Shown here: positions 1 to 8,929 of the stretch, in pieces | How the letters are laid out: each line of letters opens with the position of its first letter | How positions within the stretch are numbered: the stretch's first letter is position 1 | Assembly: GCA_902527215.1 (NCBI GenBank) | Contig: CABZOF010000002.1 | Span: 248,001-312,000 of the forward strand | Length of the DNA: 64,000 nucleotides | Source of the DNA: an uncultured Pelagibacteraceae bacterium | Lineage (GTDB): Bacteria > Pseudomonadota > Alphaproteobacteria > Pelagibacterales > Pelagibacteraceae | Reading direction: 5' to 3' | Notes under the pieces: model-generated | Seen by the model: the letters and a program-made list of their open reading frames with translations, nothing else | Told to the model about the DNA's origin: nothing | Databases searched by the model: none | Translations under genes and position numbers: made by a program

Positions 1-50
1 TACTTAGTCATACCTTCCATTAACAAAATTTAGTAAAATTAGAATTCTAA

Positions 51-87
51 TATGGGAATACCTGCTATTACCACAGGTAATCCCATA
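51..87 (-). terminator. Hairpin downstream of glnA, probable terminator
   Basis: Two 14-base arms (51-64 and 74-87) pair with one mismatch around a 9-base loop. The hairpin begins 13 bases after the glnA stop codon on the minus strand. The sequence after it is AT-rich but has no long uninterrupted U-run, so it may be a weak terminator or a 3'-end stabilising hairpin. Confidence 0.55.
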
Positions 88-99
88 AAATTTAGCTTT

Positions 100-1506
100 T
101 TAACAGCTATAATACATGTCGAACTCAATAGGGTGCGGCGTATGTTCAAAATTATGAATTTCTTCATATTTAAGTTCTATGTACGCATCTATTTGATCAT
201 CAGTGAATACATTGCTTTTAGTTAAGAAACTTCTATCTTTATCCAAAGCTTCCATTGCTTCTCTCAAAGAACCGCAAACTGTTGGTACCTTCTTAACTTG
301 CTTTTCAGATAAAGCATAAAGGTCTTTATCGAATGATTTACCTGGATCAATTTTATTTTTTATTCCGTCAATTCCAGCCATAAGCATAGAAGCAAATGTT
401 AAATATGGATTTCCAGATGCATCTGGGAATCTAATTTCACATCTTGCACCTTTTTTACTTAATGTGATTGGAATTCTGCATGAAGCCGATCTATTTCTTG
501 CAGAGTATGCAAGTAAAACAGGAGCTTCAAATCCTGGTATTAATCTTTTGTAACTATTTGTAGTTGCATTAGCAAATGCATTAATTGCTTTTGCATGCTT
601 TAATACTCCACCAATATAATAAAGAGCTGTTTGAGATAATCCTGCATATTTGTTTCCAGAAAAAACAGGAGTTTTCCCTTTCCAAATTGATTGGTGAGTA
701 TGCATTCCTGAACCATTATCTCCTTTAACAGGTTTAGGCATAAATGTTGCAGTTTTACCAAAAGAGTGAGAAACCATTTGAACTACATATTTGTATAGTT
801 GGACGTTGTCTGCTTGATTAACTAAAGTTCCAAATAACATTCCAAGTTCATGTTGACTTGGAGCAACTTCATGGTGGTGTTTTTCTACTGTAATTCCAAC
901 ATCTCTTAGTCCCTTAAGATATTCACCTCTCATATCTTGTGCACTATCTACTGGTGGTACAGGAAAATATCCTCCTTTTACTCCAGGTCTATGACCCATG
1001 TTTCCATTATCATAAGATTTTCCAGAGTTATAAGGACCTTCTGAACTATCAATTGAAAAACTTGTTTCATTCATATCATTTTTAATTCTGACGTCATCAA
1101 AAACAAAAAATTCAGGCTCTGGACCAAAGTATGCTGTATCACCAATTCCTGTTTTCTTTAAATATGCTTCAGCTTTTTTTGCAATTCCTCTTGGATCTCT
1201 TTCATAGGGATCTCTCTTAACTGCATCTAAAATATCACAAAATAAAATTAAAGTATTATGAGATGTATAAGGATCTATTACTTTTCTACTTAAATCAGGC
1301 TTTAATATCATGTCAGATTCATTAATTGCTTTCCATCCTGCAATTGACGATCCATCAAAAAATACACCGTCATTTAACATTCCTTCATCTACAATAGTTG
1401 TATCCATTGTTAAATGTTGAAGTTTTCCCCTTGGGTCCGTAAATCTAAGATCTACAAACTCAATATTCTTAGACTTCATTAATTTTAGTACGTCCTTAGC
1501 GCTCAT
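100..1506 (-). CDS. glnA: Glutamine synthetase, type I
   Basis: This enzyme makes glutamine from glutamate, ammonia and ATP in the cytoplasm and is the main entry of ammonium into biomass. At 468 residues it has the usual length of bacterial GSI. Visible family signatures are the beta-grasp N-terminus with DGSS near residue 51, the PEPEFF metal-site motif near 130, the NGSGMHTHQS segment near 265 and the PGFEAP nucleotide/glutamate region. A DLYALSEKQ segment places Tyr397 where GlnE adenylylates proteobacterial GSI, so covalent control is likely possible. The start is preceded by a clear TAGGAG ribosome binding site. It diverges from ybaK across 141 bases; glnB is not adjacent on the side visible here. 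Identification is secure. Confidence 0.97.
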   Translation of the reverse strand: MSAKDVLKLMKSKNIEFVDLRFTDPRGKLQHLTMDTTIVDEGMLNDGVFFDGSSIAGWKAINESDMILKPDLSRKVIDPYTSHNTLILFCDILDAVKRDPYERDPRGIAKKAEAYLKKTGIGDTAYFGPEPEFFVFDDVRIKNDMNETSFSIDSSEGPYNSGKSYDNGNMGHRPGVKGGYFPVPPVDSAQDMRGEYLKGLRDVGITVEKHHHEVAPSQHELGMLFGTLVNQADNVQLYKYVVQMVSHSFGKTATFMPKPVKGDNGSGMHTHQSIWKGKTPVFSGNKYAGLSQTALYYIGGVLKHAKAINAFANATTNSYKRLIPGFEAPVLLAYSARNRSASCRIPITLSKKGARCEIRFPDASGNPYLTFASMLMAGIDGIKNKIDPGKSFDKDLYALSEKQVKKVPTVCGSLREAMEALDKDRSFLTKSNVFTDDQIDAYIELKYEEIHNFEHTPHPIEFDMYYSC

Positions 1507-1647
1507 ATTATCTCCTATAATTTTTTAATTTTATTATCAGTTAAGAAAAGATAAATAATGCCTATTAAATAGATATCACTTATGCTTTTTTTACATGTAT
1601 ATTAACCTTAAAAAATTAGAATTTTCAATCAATCCTAAGTTGCAATA

Positions 1648-2127
1648 ATGAGTTTATTAAATAAAGAACCAGTTAAAAGAGCTGAAAAAGCATTAAAAGA
1701 ATTCGATGAAACTTTATCAGTCACAGAATTAGAAAATACAGCAAGAACCGCCGTTGACGCAGCAAAATCTTTAAATTGTGAAGTTGGGGCAATTGTAAAA
1801 AGTTTACTTTTTAAAAGTGGTGATAATTATTTTTTATGTTTGGTCTCTGGTGACAAAAGATGTTCATTAAACAAATTAAAAAATTTTTTTAATAGTAAAG
1901 ATTTAAGCATGGCATCACCTAATGATGTGAAAGAACAAACTGGATATACAATAGGAGGAGTTTCACCTATAGGTCATAAAAATAATTTAGAGATATTAGT
2001 TGATAGATCCTTAAATAGGTTTAAGGATTTATATGCAGCAGCAGGACATCCAAACTGTATTTTTAAAATTAATTTTGATGATCTTATTAAAATAACAAAC
2101 GGATCAATAGAAGACGTAATTGAATGA
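1648..2127 (+). CDS. YbaK/EbsC-family aminoacyl-tRNA deacylase
   Basis: This 159-residue protein has the single-domain fold that hydrolyses mischarged aminoacyl-tRNA, such as Cys-tRNA(Pro) for YbaK or Ala-tRNA(Pro) for ProX, in the cytoplasm. It shows the family pattern: an EVGAIVKSLLF segment with the conserved lysine near residue 51, an SGDKR segment, and the GGVSPIGHK loop near residue 104. The substrate tRNA cannot be told from sequence alone. Its stop overlaps the start of the next gene (ATGA), so the two are probably cotranscribed, although their functions have no obvious link. Confidence 0.88.
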   Translation: MSLLNKEPVKRAEKALKEFDETLSVTELENTARTAVDAAKSLNCEVGAIVKSLLFKSGDNYFLCLVSGDKRCSLNKLKNFFNSKDLSMASPNDVKEQTGYTIGGVSPIGHKNNLEILVDRSLNRFKDLYAAAGHPNCIFKINFDDLIKITNGSIEDVIE

Positions 2128-3017
2128 AATCTCCAAACACTACTGATTATTTCATTCTTACTTTTTTAGCTTTACTTTGGGCTTCAGCTTTTTTTAATAT
2201 TAAAATTGCAACATATTCCTATGGACCAATAACAATAGCTTTTCTAAGAATTTTTTTCGGAATGATACCATTATTATTATTATGTTATTTCAAAAAAATA
2301 AAAATTGAAGCGTTTTCTAAAGATTGGAAATGGTTTGCAGCAATTGGTATCATTAATTTAGTTATACCTTTTTTCTTAATAGCATACGGGGTTCAGAAAG
2401 TTCAAAGTAACTTAGCAGCAATTTTAATGTCAACTACACCTATAAGTGCAACAATACTCGCACATTTCTTTGCAGAAGGAGAGAAAATAAACATAATAAA
2501 AATATTTGGAATAGTATTAGGTTTTTCAGGAATTGTTTATTTATTCTCTGAAAATTTACTCATAAATAATGAAAATTTATTTTCTGCTCTAATGATTCTA
2601 TTGGGATCAACTTTTTATGTGATTGGAGGAATTTTAACATTAAAAATTAGTAATAAGAAAAATGAAAATGTAACTGCATCAATTCTTATTTGGGGTGCTA
2701 TAATCGTTTGTCCAATATCACTTATAATTGAGCAACCTTGGAATTTAAGTCCATCATTAGAGTCTACATTATCTCTAATTTATCTTGGTATTTTTCCAAC
2801 TGGGATAGCATGGTTGTTAAGATTTATGATTTTAAAGAAAAATGGCTTAGTTTTTCAAAGTCAGGTCGCTTATTTGATTCCAATTTTTGGTGTTATTTTA
2901 GGATATATTTTCTTAAATGAATTAGTGACACCTAAAATTTTAATTGCTCTGTGTGCTGTTGTCTTAGGAATTTATTTTGTAAAAAAGGCAGGAGATAAAA
3001 AAATTCAGAGTATATAA
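2124..3017 (+). CDS. EamA-family (DMT) transporter
   Basis: A 297-residue inner-membrane protein with about ten hydrophobic segments arranged as two EamA repeats, the standard architecture of the drug/metabolite transporter superfamily. Family-typical features include the LLWASAFFNIKIA start of the first helix and a second repeat beginning near residue 145. Such proteins usually export amino acids or small metabolites; no substrate can be assigned. Its ATG overlaps the ybaK stop, which suggests translational coupling. It ends 12 bases from the convergent iolG end with no evident terminator hairpin between. Confidence 0.85.
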   Translation: MKSPNTTDYFILTFLALLWASAFFNIKIATYSYGPITIAFLRIFFGMIPLLLLCYFKKIKIEAFSKDWKWFAAIGIINLVIPFFLIAYGVQKVQSNLAAILMSTTPISATILAHFFAEGEKINIIKIFGIVLGFSGIVYLFSENLLINNENLFSALMILLGSTFYVIGGILTLKISNKKNENVTASILIWGAIIVCPISLIIEQPWNLSPSLESTLSLIYLGIFPTGIAWLLRFMILKKNGLVFQSQVAYLIPIFGVILGYIFLNELVTPKILIALCAVVLGIYFVKKAGDKKIQSI

Positions 3018-3029
3018 AAATAAATATTT

Positions 3030-4046
3030 CTAATTTGCTTTTAATTTTTCAAATTTTTTTGATTTAACCGACTTTTGTGCAGCTTCTGCTAAAATTATAG
3101 ACTTTCTTCCATCTTCAAAATCAGCTCTAGGTTTTATATTTTTTTTGCAAAAGTTTGCAAGGTCAGATAGTTGCAATCTAAAAGCTTCTTCATATCTCTC
3201 TATAAAAAAATGAAGGAGTGGGGATTTATTATTTGTTGAATTTTTTAAAAAGAGATTAGTTTCAGTATCTCTTTTATTATCTGATATCATCATTCCTTTT
3301 GTTCCAAAAAGTTCAACTCTTTGGTCATAACCAAAACTACAATGTCTTGAATTAGTTATGATGCATTGTACTCCTTTTTTCGACTTAAGCACTGTTGTTG
3401 CAAGTTCATAGTCTTTTAATTTATTAAATCTTTGGTCTGATATGTTACTTCCAGTAGCAAATACTGATATAAATTCATCTGAACCCAAGTAGTACCTTGC
3501 CAAATCAAAATCATGTATCATCATATCTTTAAAAATACCTCCAGAGACTTTTAAATAAGATAATGAAGGAGGAGCAGGGTCACGACTAGTTATAATAATT
3601 TTTTCAAGTTTGCCTATTTTATTTTTTAATAAATTCTTTTTAAGTAAATTATGTCCAGGATCATATCTTCTATTAAAACCTATTTGAACTTTAGGATTAA
3701 GTTTTTTAATTTTCGATAATGATAAATTAATTTTTTTTAAATTTAAATCTAGTGGTTTTTCGCAAAAGATTACCTTTTTGTATTTTGCGCCCTTTTCAAT
3801 AAATTTTAGATGTGTAGAAGTAGAGGAGGCTATAAAAATACATCCAATTTCATTATCTTTAAAAGCTATATCTGGATTATTTATAGAAATAATATTAAAT
3901 TTTTTTGAAATTTTGTTTGATAGATTTTTATTTAAATCAAAAATATATTTTAATTCAAATTCACTATTTTTTCTTAAATTATTAGCATGCATCTGGCCAA
4001 TTCTACCAAGGCCAAACAGAGCAGTTTTTATTTTATTTTTACCCAT
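3030..4046 (-). CDS. iolG: Inositol 2-dehydrogenase, Gfo/Idh/MocA family
   Basis: This NAD-dependent enzyme oxidises myo-inositol to 2-keto-myo-inositol (scyllo-inosose), the first step of inositol catabolism. The 338 residues begin with a Rossmann GLGRIGQMHA motif, followed by the EKPLD catalytic-lysine motif near residue 97, GFNRRYDP near 125, and GGIFKDMMIHDFDLARY carrying the family Asp and His near 170. The NSRHCSFGYDQRVE and FFIERYEEAF segments are specific to IolG-type members. It overlaps the upstream Gfo/Idh gene by 19 bases, so both belong to one minus-strand operon that diverges from iolE. The C-terminus is lysine-rich. Assignment as IolG is strong; closely related scyllo- or chiro-inositol specificity cannot be excluded. 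Confidence 0.88.
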   Translation of the reverse strand: MGKNKIKTALFGLGRIGQMHANNLRKNSEFELKYIFDLNKNLSNKISKKFNIISINNPDIAFKDNEIGCIFIASSTSTHLKFIEKGAKYKKVIFCEKPLDLNLKKINLSLSKIKKLNPKVQIGFNRRYDPGHNLLKKNLLKNKIGKLEKIIITSRDPAPPSLSYLKVSGGIFKDMMIHDFDLARYYLGSDEFISVFATGSNISDQRFNKLKDYELATTVLKSKKGVQCIITNSRHCSFGYDQRVELFGTKGMMISDNKRDTETNLFLKNSTNNKSPLLHFFIERYEEAFRLQLSDLANFCKKNIKPRADFEDGRKSIILAEAAQKSVKSKKFEKLKAN

Positions 4047-5173
4047 CTTTTTTTTCTATTTGAAACTTTGCATGCTTCAATAAATTTTGCAGTTTCCAGT
4101 CCTTCGTCTTCATTGGGGTAAAAATACCTTTTTTTTACATTATTTTTCAAAGAAGCTGCAAATTCACGATAAATATTTGCAAATGCATCTAAATAACCTT
4201 CAGGATGTCCAAATTTTAATCTAGAAAATTTTTTAGACAATTCAGCATTAAAAAAACCTCTTTCAATAAATTTAACTGCACCATTAGATGGATTAAGTTT
4301 TAAATAGTTAGGATTGTTTTGAACCCACTCCAAACTTCCTTTTGTTCCAAATATTCTTATTCGTAATCCGTAAACACCCCCTCTAGCCATCACACTTGTC
4401 CAAAACATTCCTTTAGCTCCATTATTAAAATTAATCATTACTTGAGCATTGTTGTCCATTTTAACTTTATTTGAAACTTGTTTAATATCTGCAAAAATAG
4501 TTTCACCTTTTAGACCTGATATATAAGTTGCCATATGATATGCATGGGACCCAATTTCATTCAGGACCGCTGAAGCTCCAACGATATTTTTGTCTATTTT
4601 CCATTTAAACTTTTTCTTTGCATTTTTTTGAGAGATATTCTCTCCATCTGACCAATCCTGAACATATTCAACATTTATATATTCAACTTTTCCAATTTTA
4701 CCTTTTTCGACCAATACTTTTGCTTCTCTAACCATAGGATAAGCAGAATAATTATGTGTCAAAGCATACTTAATTTTTTTATTTGATTTTATTTTTTTAA
4801 ATAATTTCTTAGCTTGAGCAAGATTTCCAGCAAATGGTTTATCAGAAATCACATGAATATTTTTATCAATAAATTTTTCAGCAATAATATGGTGACTTGA
4901 AGGAGGTGTCATTATTGCAACAACATTAATACCATCTTTTCTTTCCGCTTCTCTTTCAGCCATTTCTCTAAAATTTGAATAGCATCTCTCTTTTAAAATA
5001 CCTAATCTTTGACCAAAGCTTTTAGATAGTTTTGAATTTCTTGAAAAAACACCAGCAACTATCTCATATTGATTATCAAATCTTGATGAAATTCTATGAA
5101 CATGACCAATCCAGGATTTTGGGCCACCTCCAACTAAACCAAGCTGGATTTTTTTTCCTTTAATTAATCTCAT
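4028..5173 (-). CDS. Gfo/Idh/MocA-family oxidoreductase, probably cyclitol or sugar dehydrogenase
   Basis: A 381-residue NAD(P)-dependent dehydrogenase. The Rossmann motif is LVGGGPKSWIGHVHR, a variant typical of large family members that act on inositols or sugars. It carries DKPFAGN, equivalent to EKP with the catalytic lysine, and a NEIGSHAYHM segment with the catalytic His. The open frame extends upstream to 5254, but that would run through the iolE start on the other strand; the Met at 5173 gives the normal N-terminus directly before the Rossmann strand. It is cotranscribed with iolG (19-base overlap), so a role with another inositol stereoisomer or a downstream keto-inositol is plausible but unproven. 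Confidence 0.82.
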   Translation of the reverse strand: MRLIKGKKIQLGLVGGGPKSWIGHVHRISSRFDNQYEIVAGVFSRNSKLSKSFGQRLGILKERCYSNFREMAEREAERKDGINVVAIMTPPSSHHIIAEKFIDKNIHVISDKPFAGNLAQAKKLFKKIKSNKKIKYALTHNYSAYPMVREAKVLVEKGKIGKVEYINVEYVQDWSDGENISQKNAKKKFKWKIDKNIVGASAVLNEIGSHAYHMATYISGLKGETIFADIKQVSNKVKMDNNAQVMINFNNGAKGMFWTSVMARGGVYGLRIRIFGTKGSLEWVQNNPNYLKLNPSNGAVKFIERGFFNAELSKKFSRLKFGHPEGYLDAFANIYREFAASLKNNVKKRYFYPNEDEGLETAKFIEACKVSNRKKRWVKIK

Positions 5174-5204
5174 GATTAAATATATCTTAACAAATAAAAA
5201 ATTT

Positions 5205-6107
5205 ATGTCAGTAAAATTAGGTATAGCACCAATTGCTTGGAGTAATGATGACATGCCTGAATTAGGTGGAGATACTCCTTTAGAGCAATGTTTATCAGAA
5301 GCAAGTCAGGCTGGATTTGTTGGGATCGAGTCAGGTGGTAAATTCCCAAAAACATCAAAAGAATTATTACCAAAATTAGATAAGTATAACTTAAAATTAT
5401 GTTCTGGTTGGTATAGCGGAAATCTTAGAAAAAATTCTGTTGAACAAGAGAAAAATTTAATTCAAGACCAACTGAAATTATTTAAAGATTGTGAGGCTCC
5501 ATGTATCGTTTTTGCTGAAGTTTTTGGCTCAATACAGGGTGATCCAACAAAAAAACTTTCCAGTAGACCTAAGATGACAGATCAAGAATGGAAAGATTAT
5601 TGCGCAAAAATATCTGAACTTGCAAAATATCTTGAAGATGAGGGTATGCCTTTAGCTTATCACCATCATATGGGTACAGTTATTGAAACAGAAGAAGAAA
5701 CTATTAGATTGTTAGAAAATTCAGATGATAGTGTTAAATTAACTTTAGATACTGGTCATATGTTATTTGCTCAGGGAAATTCAATTAATTTAATTAATAA
5801 ATTTAAGGAAAGAGTAATCCATATTCACTGTAAAGATATTAGAGAGGAAGTATTAAAAAAAGCTCTTTCTAAAGATTTGAGTTTTAGGGACGCCTTTTTA
5901 GAAGGTGCCTTTACCGTACCTGGTGATGGGTGTATCGACTATAAACCTTTATTTGATATTTTAAAAAAAAATAATTATCAGGGTTGGCTTGTTGTGGAGG
6001 CTGAACAAGATCCTAAAAAAGCTAATCCACTTGAATATGCTATCAAGGGTTATAAATATATTACAGATACTTTAAAGAAATCAAATTTAGAGATTAATAA
6101 TCTATAA
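5205..6107 (+). CDS. iolE: Inosose dehydratase
   Basis: It dehydrates 2-keto-myo-inositol to 3D-(3,5/4)-trihydroxycyclohexane-1,2-dione, the second step of the inositol pathway. The 300-residue protein has the xylose-isomerase-like TIM-barrel fold, with the IolE hallmark IAPIAWSNDDMPELGG at the N-terminus, followed by LAYHHHMGT, TLDTGHM and HIHCKDIR, which supply metal and substrate ligands. An in-frame ATG lies at 5172, but the one at 5205 starts exactly at the first conserved strand and leaves a 31-base divergent promoter region with the Gfo/Idh gene. Its 3' end overlaps the convergent hydroxyacid dehydrogenase by 6 bases. iolG and iolD, the flanking steps, are also in the window. Confidence 0.92.
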   Translation: MSVKLGIAPIAWSNDDMPELGGDTPLEQCLSEASQAGFVGIESGGKFPKTSKELLPKLDKYNLKLCSGWYSGNLRKNSVEQEKNLIQDQLKLFKDCEAPCIVFAEVFGSIQGDPTKKLSSRPKMTDQEWKDYCAKISELAKYLEDEGMPLAYHHHMGTVIETEEETIRLLENSDDSVKLTLDTGHMLFAQGNSINLINKFKERVIHIHCKDIREEVLKKALSKDLSFRDAFLEGAFTVPGDGCIDYKPLFDILKKNNYQGWLVVEAEQDPKKANPLEYAIKGYKYITDTLKKSNLEINNL

Positions 6108-7058
6108 TTTTACTTTTTTACTATCTTCAAGTTTACCATCGAAAAAATCAAAAATATTTTTAATAGTTTCTATTGCCATTCTTGTCATGCATTCCTCAGT
6201 GAATGCTGCAGCATGAGGACTTAAGAAAACTTTATCATTTTTTAATAGAGGATTATCAGTCTCTGGAGGCTCTACCTCAAATACATCAATTCCTGCTCCA
6301 AAAATCAAATTTTCATTCAAAGCCCTATCTAAATCTTTTTCATTTATAATACCACCCCTTGCAGCATTTATGATGATGCAGTTTTTTTTCATAGTTTTAA
6401 GAAGTTCGTAATTTATAATATTTTTAGTTTGATCAGTTAAAGGTATATGGAGTGAGACAGCATCCATATTTTTAATAGCCTCTGACAAATCTTCAACTTT
6501 TTTACCACCCATTTTGCTTATTGTTTCTGTATCTACAAATGGATCGTAAACAAAAACGTTCATTTCAAATCCTAAACATCTTTTGATCAACGCTTTTCCT
6601 ATTCTTCCAAATCCAGCAATAAGAATGTTTTTATTCCAAATCTCTATAGTTTTTGGTAATTTATTTCGTTCAGTAAATTTTCCACTTTTGACTGAATGGT
6701 CATACATATTTTTTCTTTTTGAGATACTTAAAAGCATAAAAAGAACATGTTCTGCAACTGCCACAGCATTTGCTGTTGCAGTTATTGCTACATCGATATT
6801 TCCTTTTTTACAGCTATTTAAATCAATATTATCGTAACCAACTCCATGTCTTGAAATTATTTTAAGGTTTTTTGCATTTTCAATTGCCTCAGCAGGTAAC
6901 ATTGAAGTTCTTAAAGAAACTGCGTCTGCATCAACAATTTTTTGTTTTACATTTTCAACACTTAAATCTTCAACAACTTCGTAATTATAGTTACTATTAC
7001 TTTTTAATAATTCCATACCTTTTTCATGAATAGGTTGGACAATGAGAATTTTTTTCAT
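6102..7058 (-). CDS. D-isomer-specific 2-hydroxyacid dehydrogenase
   Basis: A 318-residue NAD(P)-dependent enzyme of the SerA/GyaR/hydroxypyruvate reductase family, which interconverts a 2-oxoacid and a D-2-hydroxyacid. The N-terminal substrate domain contains SRHGVGYDNID near residue 90. The Rossmann motif GFGRIGKAL lies near 155, the catalytic Arg in NAARGGIIN near 237, Glu in DVFEVEPPE and His in SPHAAAF. It lacks the ACT domain of long SerA, so a catabolic role on a sugar-derived 2-ketoacid is more likely than serine synthesis. It heads toward iolE convergently and lies downstream of two oxygenases on the same strand with 15-base spacing. Substrate unknown. Confidence 0.85.
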   Translation of the reverse strand: MKKILIVQPIHEKGMELLKSNSNYNYEVVEDLSVENVKQKIVDADAVSLRTSMLPAEAIENAKNLKIISRHGVGYDNIDLNSCKKGNIDVAITATANAVAVAEHVLFMLLSISKRKNMYDHSVKSGKFTERNKLPKTIEIWNKNILIAGFGRIGKALIKRCLGFEMNVFVYDPFVDTETISKMGGKKVEDLSEAIKNMDAVSLHIPLTDQTKNIINYELLKTMKKNCIIINAARGGIINEKDLDRALNENLIFGAGIDVFEVEPPETDNPLLKNDKVFLSPHAAAFTEECMTRMAIETIKNIFDFFDGKLEDSKKVKL

Positions 7059-7073
7059 AATTTAAAAAAGAAA

Positions 7074-8063
7074 TTATACTAGTCTAGCAAGATCTCTTTT
7101 ACTATTTTTAAATGTTGGAAGTGGATATTTAAATGCATACTTTCTTGGAATACATTTATTCTTTGCCTTTTCCCATAAAGCAATCCATTGCTTATAATTA
7201 TGGATGGTAATATTTTTTTTATTTTTACTTCTTACATAAAAATTGGGCAAAGGTTTCCTACCAGATGGGGTTCCAGCTCTATTGTATCTTAAATCAGCGC
7301 TAATTCTAAAATCATTAGATCTATTGGGCAATGAACAATGAATAGAATGTTTGTGCAAAATAATAATATCACCAACATTAGCTTCTAGAAAAACTGGTTT
7401 GTAATTATCAAGTAGTTTACTATCTTTTATTTCGACCTGACCTCTATACCCTGATATATGATTCAATAGTCCCAATTTATTAATTTCTTTTACTGTAATC
7501 ATACATCCATTTTTTTTTGTAGTTTTAGTAAATGGAATCCAAACAGTAACCATATCTGTTAATCTTTGTCCCAAAGATGATAATACTGCTGCATCCTGAT
7601 GCCACGGTGTTCTGCCTGAGAGACCATCGTGAACAGAATGTTTAGGTAATTTATTTTCAGGTTGTTTAATTCTGGTATTCTGAACTGGATTTGAAAGTAT
7701 CTCTGGTCCTAATAATTTTTCAACCACATCCAAGATATTTCTGTGATTTATTAAATTCCATAAAGATTGAGATGCAAAATAATCACTATCTTTCTTCACA
7801 TGATCTCTTGGAAGTCTGGTGTTAAAATATTGATCAAGATCATAAATATTTAGTTTTGAAATGTAAGTGTATTTTTTCCTAAAGTTATATTTAAATATTT
7901 TTTCTTTCATATTCTCAGGAGCAAATTTATGAACTAAATTGTCCACTACATATTCCATGTCATTTAAAATTGGTTTTAGATCTTTATTGAAGTTAAGAAC
8001 ATTTCTTACTCTCAAGAAACCATCTCTATCTAAAATACTTTTTAATTTAGTCTTAATTTGCAT
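7074..8063 (-). CDS. Phytanoyl-CoA dioxygenase (PhyH) family Fe(II)/2OG oxygenase
   Basis: A 329-residue soluble non-haem iron oxygenase. The HxD iron-ligand pair is in the TPWHQDAAVL segment near residue 155. The distal His lies in HKHSIHCSLPNRS near 243, with the 2-oxoglutarate-binding Arg in the following NDFRISADLRY. These are hallmarks of PhyH enzymes, which hydroxylate unactivated carbons of many small molecules using O2 and 2-oxoglutarate. It lies 5 bases downstream of a second, unrelated 2OG oxygenase, which suggests two hydroxylations on one pathway. No signal peptide is seen. The substrate is not predictable. Confidence 0.82.
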   Translation of the reverse strand: MQIKTKLKSILDRDGFLRVRNVLNFNKDLKPILNDMEYVVDNLVHKFAPENMKEKIFKYNFRKKYTYISKLNIYDLDQYFNTRLPRDHVKKDSDYFASQSLWNLINHRNILDVVEKLLGPEILSNPVQNTRIKQPENKLPKHSVHDGLSGRTPWHQDAAVLSSLGQRLTDMVTVWIPFTKTTKKNGCMITVKEINKLGLLNHISGYRGQVEIKDSKLLDNYKPVFLEANVGDIIILHKHSIHCSLPNRSNDFRISADLRYNRAGTPSGRKPLPNFYVRSKNKKNITIHNYKQWIALWEKAKNKCIPRKYAFKYPLPTFKNSKRDLARLV

Positions 8064-8068
8064 AATTA

Positions 8069-8929
8069 TTAATATTTTAGCAAATAATTCGAATCATGAA
8101 AAGATGTAAGCATTCTTTTTTTCGTCGCAACAATATGTGGATGATATTCAAAATTTTTATATTTCCATATCACTGGTTTGTTGAGAGCATAACTTCCATA
8201 AATAAAAAATCTTTTTGGACAGTTTTTTTCCTTAAATCTATTTACTCCGTGATAAGAATTAGGAGTAGATTTAAAAAAAATTACACTTCCTTGTTTTGGT
8301 GTAAATTCCTTTAATTTATCAAGTTCATTTATCTTAGGAAACCTTCTAAAGCTTTTTCTAAGGTTTTTGTTTGCTTTTTTCTTATATAAAGTAAGAGATC
8401 CTCCATTTGTTTTTGGTATATCGGTTAAATAGATCAAAAAATTATATAGCCTATTCACATCATCTCTGTGTGGTCTCAATCTATATCCTCCTTTAGATAC
8501 TGAGAAATCAATATCCAAATTTAAATTTGGGTTTTTATAATTTTTACCTAGTAGTTTTTTTAGCTCTTTGGAATTTACTTTTCTTTTGAGTGTAAATTTT
8601 TTTTTATTAAATTTTTTTGGTTTAAACAAACTTTCCCAAGTATTTGCTTTAAACTCTGTTTTAAATTTTTTATCAATTTTCTTATAAAACGATTGTGTAT
8701 TGAAAGTAGCAAAAAGTTTTTTTGAGATTTTAGAACTTGAGATATATTTGTTGAAATTTTTTGATCCTTTGTTAATCCTGCTTCTGCCACCCATAATCAT
8801 ATCATCAAAACTTTTTGAATTAGTTATTTCTTTAATTAGAGACTTGCAGACTTTTTTACTGACTATTTGTTCTCCAACAATTACTGGGAAGTTTGATTTA
8901 ATTTTCTTTAGTTTACTAACTTTCAGCAT
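8069..8929 (-). CDS. 2OG-Fe(II) oxygenase, prolyl-4-hydroxylase-like fold
   Basis: A very lysine-rich 286-residue protein. The catalytic core is in the second half: GYRLRPHRDDVN gives the HxD iron ligands, FLIYLTDIP and GGSLTLY are typical strand motifs, NSYHGVNRF gives the third His, and KRFFIYGSY supplies the 2OG-binding Arg. This pattern matches the 2OG-FeII_Oxy_3 type. The N-terminal ~130 residues are poorly conserved and Lys/Asn-dense. Its start abuts the stop of the panE-like gene with no gap, so it is in the same operon. The substrate is unknown; a small molecule or protein side chain are both possible. Confidence 0.72.
   Translation of the reverse strand: MLKVSKLKKIKSNFPVIVGEQIVSKKVCKSLIKEITNSKSFDDMIMGGRSRINKGSKNFNKYISSSKISKKLFATFNTQSFYKKIDKKFKTEFKANTWESLFKPKKFNKKKFTLKRKVNSKELKKLLGKNYKNPNLNLDIDFSVSKGGYRLRPHRDDVNRLYNFLIYLTDIPKTNGGSLTLYKKKANKNLRKSFRRFPKINELDKLKEFTPKQGSVIFFKSTPNSYHGVNRFKEKNCPKRFFIYGSYALNKPVIWKYKNFEYHPHIVATKKRMLTSFHDSNYLLKY

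Noticed and set aside
5174-5254. N-terminal extension of the Gfo/Idh gene to 5254
   Set aside because: It would overlap the iolE start region on the other strand, and the added residues precede the normal Rossmann start without family similarity.
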